Source of the DNA: Heterobasidion occidentale
Lineage: Eukaryota; Basidiomycota; Agaricomycetes; Russulales; Bondarzewiaceae
Direction: 5' to 3'
Assembly (NCBI GenBank): GCA_039111635.1
Contig: JBCAQO010000001.1
Span: 434,001-498,000 of the forward strand
DNA: 64,000 nucleotides
A model generated the notes under the pieces. It was not told where the DNA came from and did not search any database. It worked only from the letters and a program-made list of their open reading frames with translations. A program made the translations under genes and the position numbers. Every line of letters starts with the position of its first letter. Position 1 is the stretch's first letter. Below, in pieces: positions 62,743-64,000 of the stretch.

Positions 62743-64000
62743 TCAGACAAGCTTGCAACCCATGATGCGGACTGAGAAAAAACCACGCCTCGTGGTGAGC
62801 CCGTGAGAGTAAAATACAAAACATAGTAACATACCGTTTCCATCGGGGGTGCCGATGCCATACAGCATCTCAGTCGGGTGGAACGCGAGAGAGTTCGAGC
62901 GAGGGATGAAGGGCGATGGCCCAGAACGCGAAGGTAAGGAAGAAAGGCCCGTTGTCAGGTTTACAGTCGAGTGTATCTCCGGGCGCGCGATGGACTGTAC
63001 TGTTGTGCGCTGATATCTCCAATTGGTCTGCATCAGCGCGGAAGACCTGTACCATACCCTTGATGAGTTTCTACATGGCCAAAGATGGAGGCAAGAGGTA
63101 GTGACTTGCCCTGCAAAGACGCCCGTCTGCTCGTGCGCATCAAATGCTGAAAGCCCATTTGGGAACAGGTCCCATGAGTGAGCAGGTCTGTCGGAGCCGC
63201 GAATGTCCCACAGCTTGATCTCGCCGTTTAGACTGGCACGAAGACGTTAGCCGACAATCGTGAGGTACGTTTGGAGTTTTAAAAAAATGTTCACCTCGCC
63301 GAAATGAACTGCCCACCCAGCGTCGGATGCCATCGAACGTTCTGCACCCAGCTATTGTGCGCATTGTACGAGCGCACGACAGCTTCCTCCAGACGTCGAT
63401 CGAAGACCTTGACCACACCGTCTGCGTAGCTCGCGAGGAACATGGAAGACGTCCTGCCGTCTGACACCATGGCAGTGACTGGGCTCTCCGAGTCGGTCAT
63501 CAAGTCCTACCGCACACACTTCAGTCGGAAAAAATATTTGTAAAATCGGCTTAGCATACCATGACCTGCGACTCCGTGTGCGCGTCCCATACCCTGATGA
63601 TCCGCGAGTCTCCGCTGACGAGGAGCGAACCACCAGACTGCTTCCAGTCCACGACGACGCCGCTCCCGTGCCGGATCGGAATCACCTCGTTCAGCCCCCG
63701 GAATGCGCTGACCATCTGCACGCCCGTGTTGCTGGTCGCTGGATCGTAGTTGCGATACAAACGAATCATGCCGTCCGCTGTAAGGCACCTCTTGAGTGCA
63801 TTCATAAACGCGGGGATGGAATTGGAGGCTTACCTGTGCCGACCAGAATGATGCCGCCTACCTCCTGGTTGATGATCTTGACGGCAGTGATGCCTGCTTG
63901 TCTCGGATTGCCGTTGAAGAAGGTGCTAAGGCATTGTCGATGCGACCAATCCCAAACTCTGCACGAGACACGTGGGAAGCTGAGCCGTTGAGACATGGAA
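62743..64000 (-). CDS. KOG1: Kog1/Raptor, C-terminal WD40 part (gene continues beyond the window)
   Basis: Raptor is the substrate-binding subunit of TOR complex 1, which controls growth in response to nutrients. Only the C-terminal WD40 propeller is in the window. Blades, read on -, include CRVWDWSHRQCLSTFFNGNP, ADGMIRLYRNYDP, GDSRIIRVWDAHTESQVM, SYADGVVKVFDRRLEEAVVR, LNGEIKLWDIRGSDRPAHSW and the terminal SNSLAFHPTEMLYGIGTPDG, which is characteristic of Raptor. The last intron (GTATGT donor, CTCAG acceptor) joins GTPDGN to VRIMGCKLV, with the stop at 62743-62745. Introns of 50-60 nt separate the blades. The N-terminal caspase-like and HEAT regions lie past position 64000. An ATG near 63996 is internal, because the reading remains coding to the window edge. 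Confidence 0.88.

Overview
This window is nuclear DNA of a filamentous basidiomycete, most likely an Agaricomycete close to the polypores (the lineage is inferred from gene content, not a database match). The genes have many short introns of about 45-95 nt with GT..AG ends. Coding exons are GC-rich, intergenic stretches are short, and gene orientation is mixed with no operons. The gene set (DNMT1-type cytosine methyltransferase, division 2 chitin synthase, NOP10, Swi5, Raptor/Kog1, Lam/Ltc sterol-transfer protein) is fungal.

Layout, left to right: the 3' part of a Kap114/importin-9 karyopherin (+, 1-4070); an RS-rich nuclear protein (-, 4374-5977); a decayed-looking nucleic-acid-deaminase-like gene (+, about 7065-9730); a long low-complexity Ser/Pro and Met/Gly-rich protein (-, 10528-14595); a DNMT1-family DNA methyltransferase (+, 16318-21213); a Sec14/CRAL-TRIO protein (-, 21647-23076); an unrecognised multi-pass membrane protein (-, 24033-25963); a PI-PLC-like phosphodiesterase (-, 27215-28691); NOP10 (+, 29877-30202); chitin synthase (+, 30798-35557); an ABCA-type full transporter (-, 36332-47080) split by a Ty1/copia retrotransposon (36652-41346); Swi5 (+, about 47464-47874); an RCC1-repeat protein (-, 47973-49347); a DUF3140 protein (+, 49901-50998); an AGC kinase (+, 53032-57589); a small DUF1763/LYR-like protein (+, 58141-58785); a GRAM-VASt sterol-transfer protein (-, 59109-62187); and the C-terminal WD40 part of Kog1/Raptor (-, 62743 to beyond 64000).

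Three observations stand out. First, the copia element has two 138-bp LTRs that read as identical, a TGCGG target duplication, a primer site matching the anticodon arm of initiator tRNA-Met, and a position inside the last part of the ABC transporter coding sequence, so the insertion is very recent. Second, the same transporter carries four 45-bp tandem repeats between its first membrane domain and first ATPase domain; in the frame that joins the ATPase they encode a 15-residue Trp-rich unit, with 16 Trp in 60 residues. Third, nearly every long conserved gene, including housekeeping ones, shows one or more apparent frame breaks, mostly single missing bases in or beside homopolymers. This is best explained by uncorrected indels in the assembly, so frame breaks here should not be read as pseudogenisation without read support.

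The genes do not form one pathway. Loosely, several serve growth and cell-envelope functions (chitin synthase, Raptor/TORC1, AGC kinase, Sec14 and Lam lipid transfer, ABCA lipid transport), and others serve the nucleus (importin, RS protein, DNMT1, NOP10, Swi5, RCC1 repeats).
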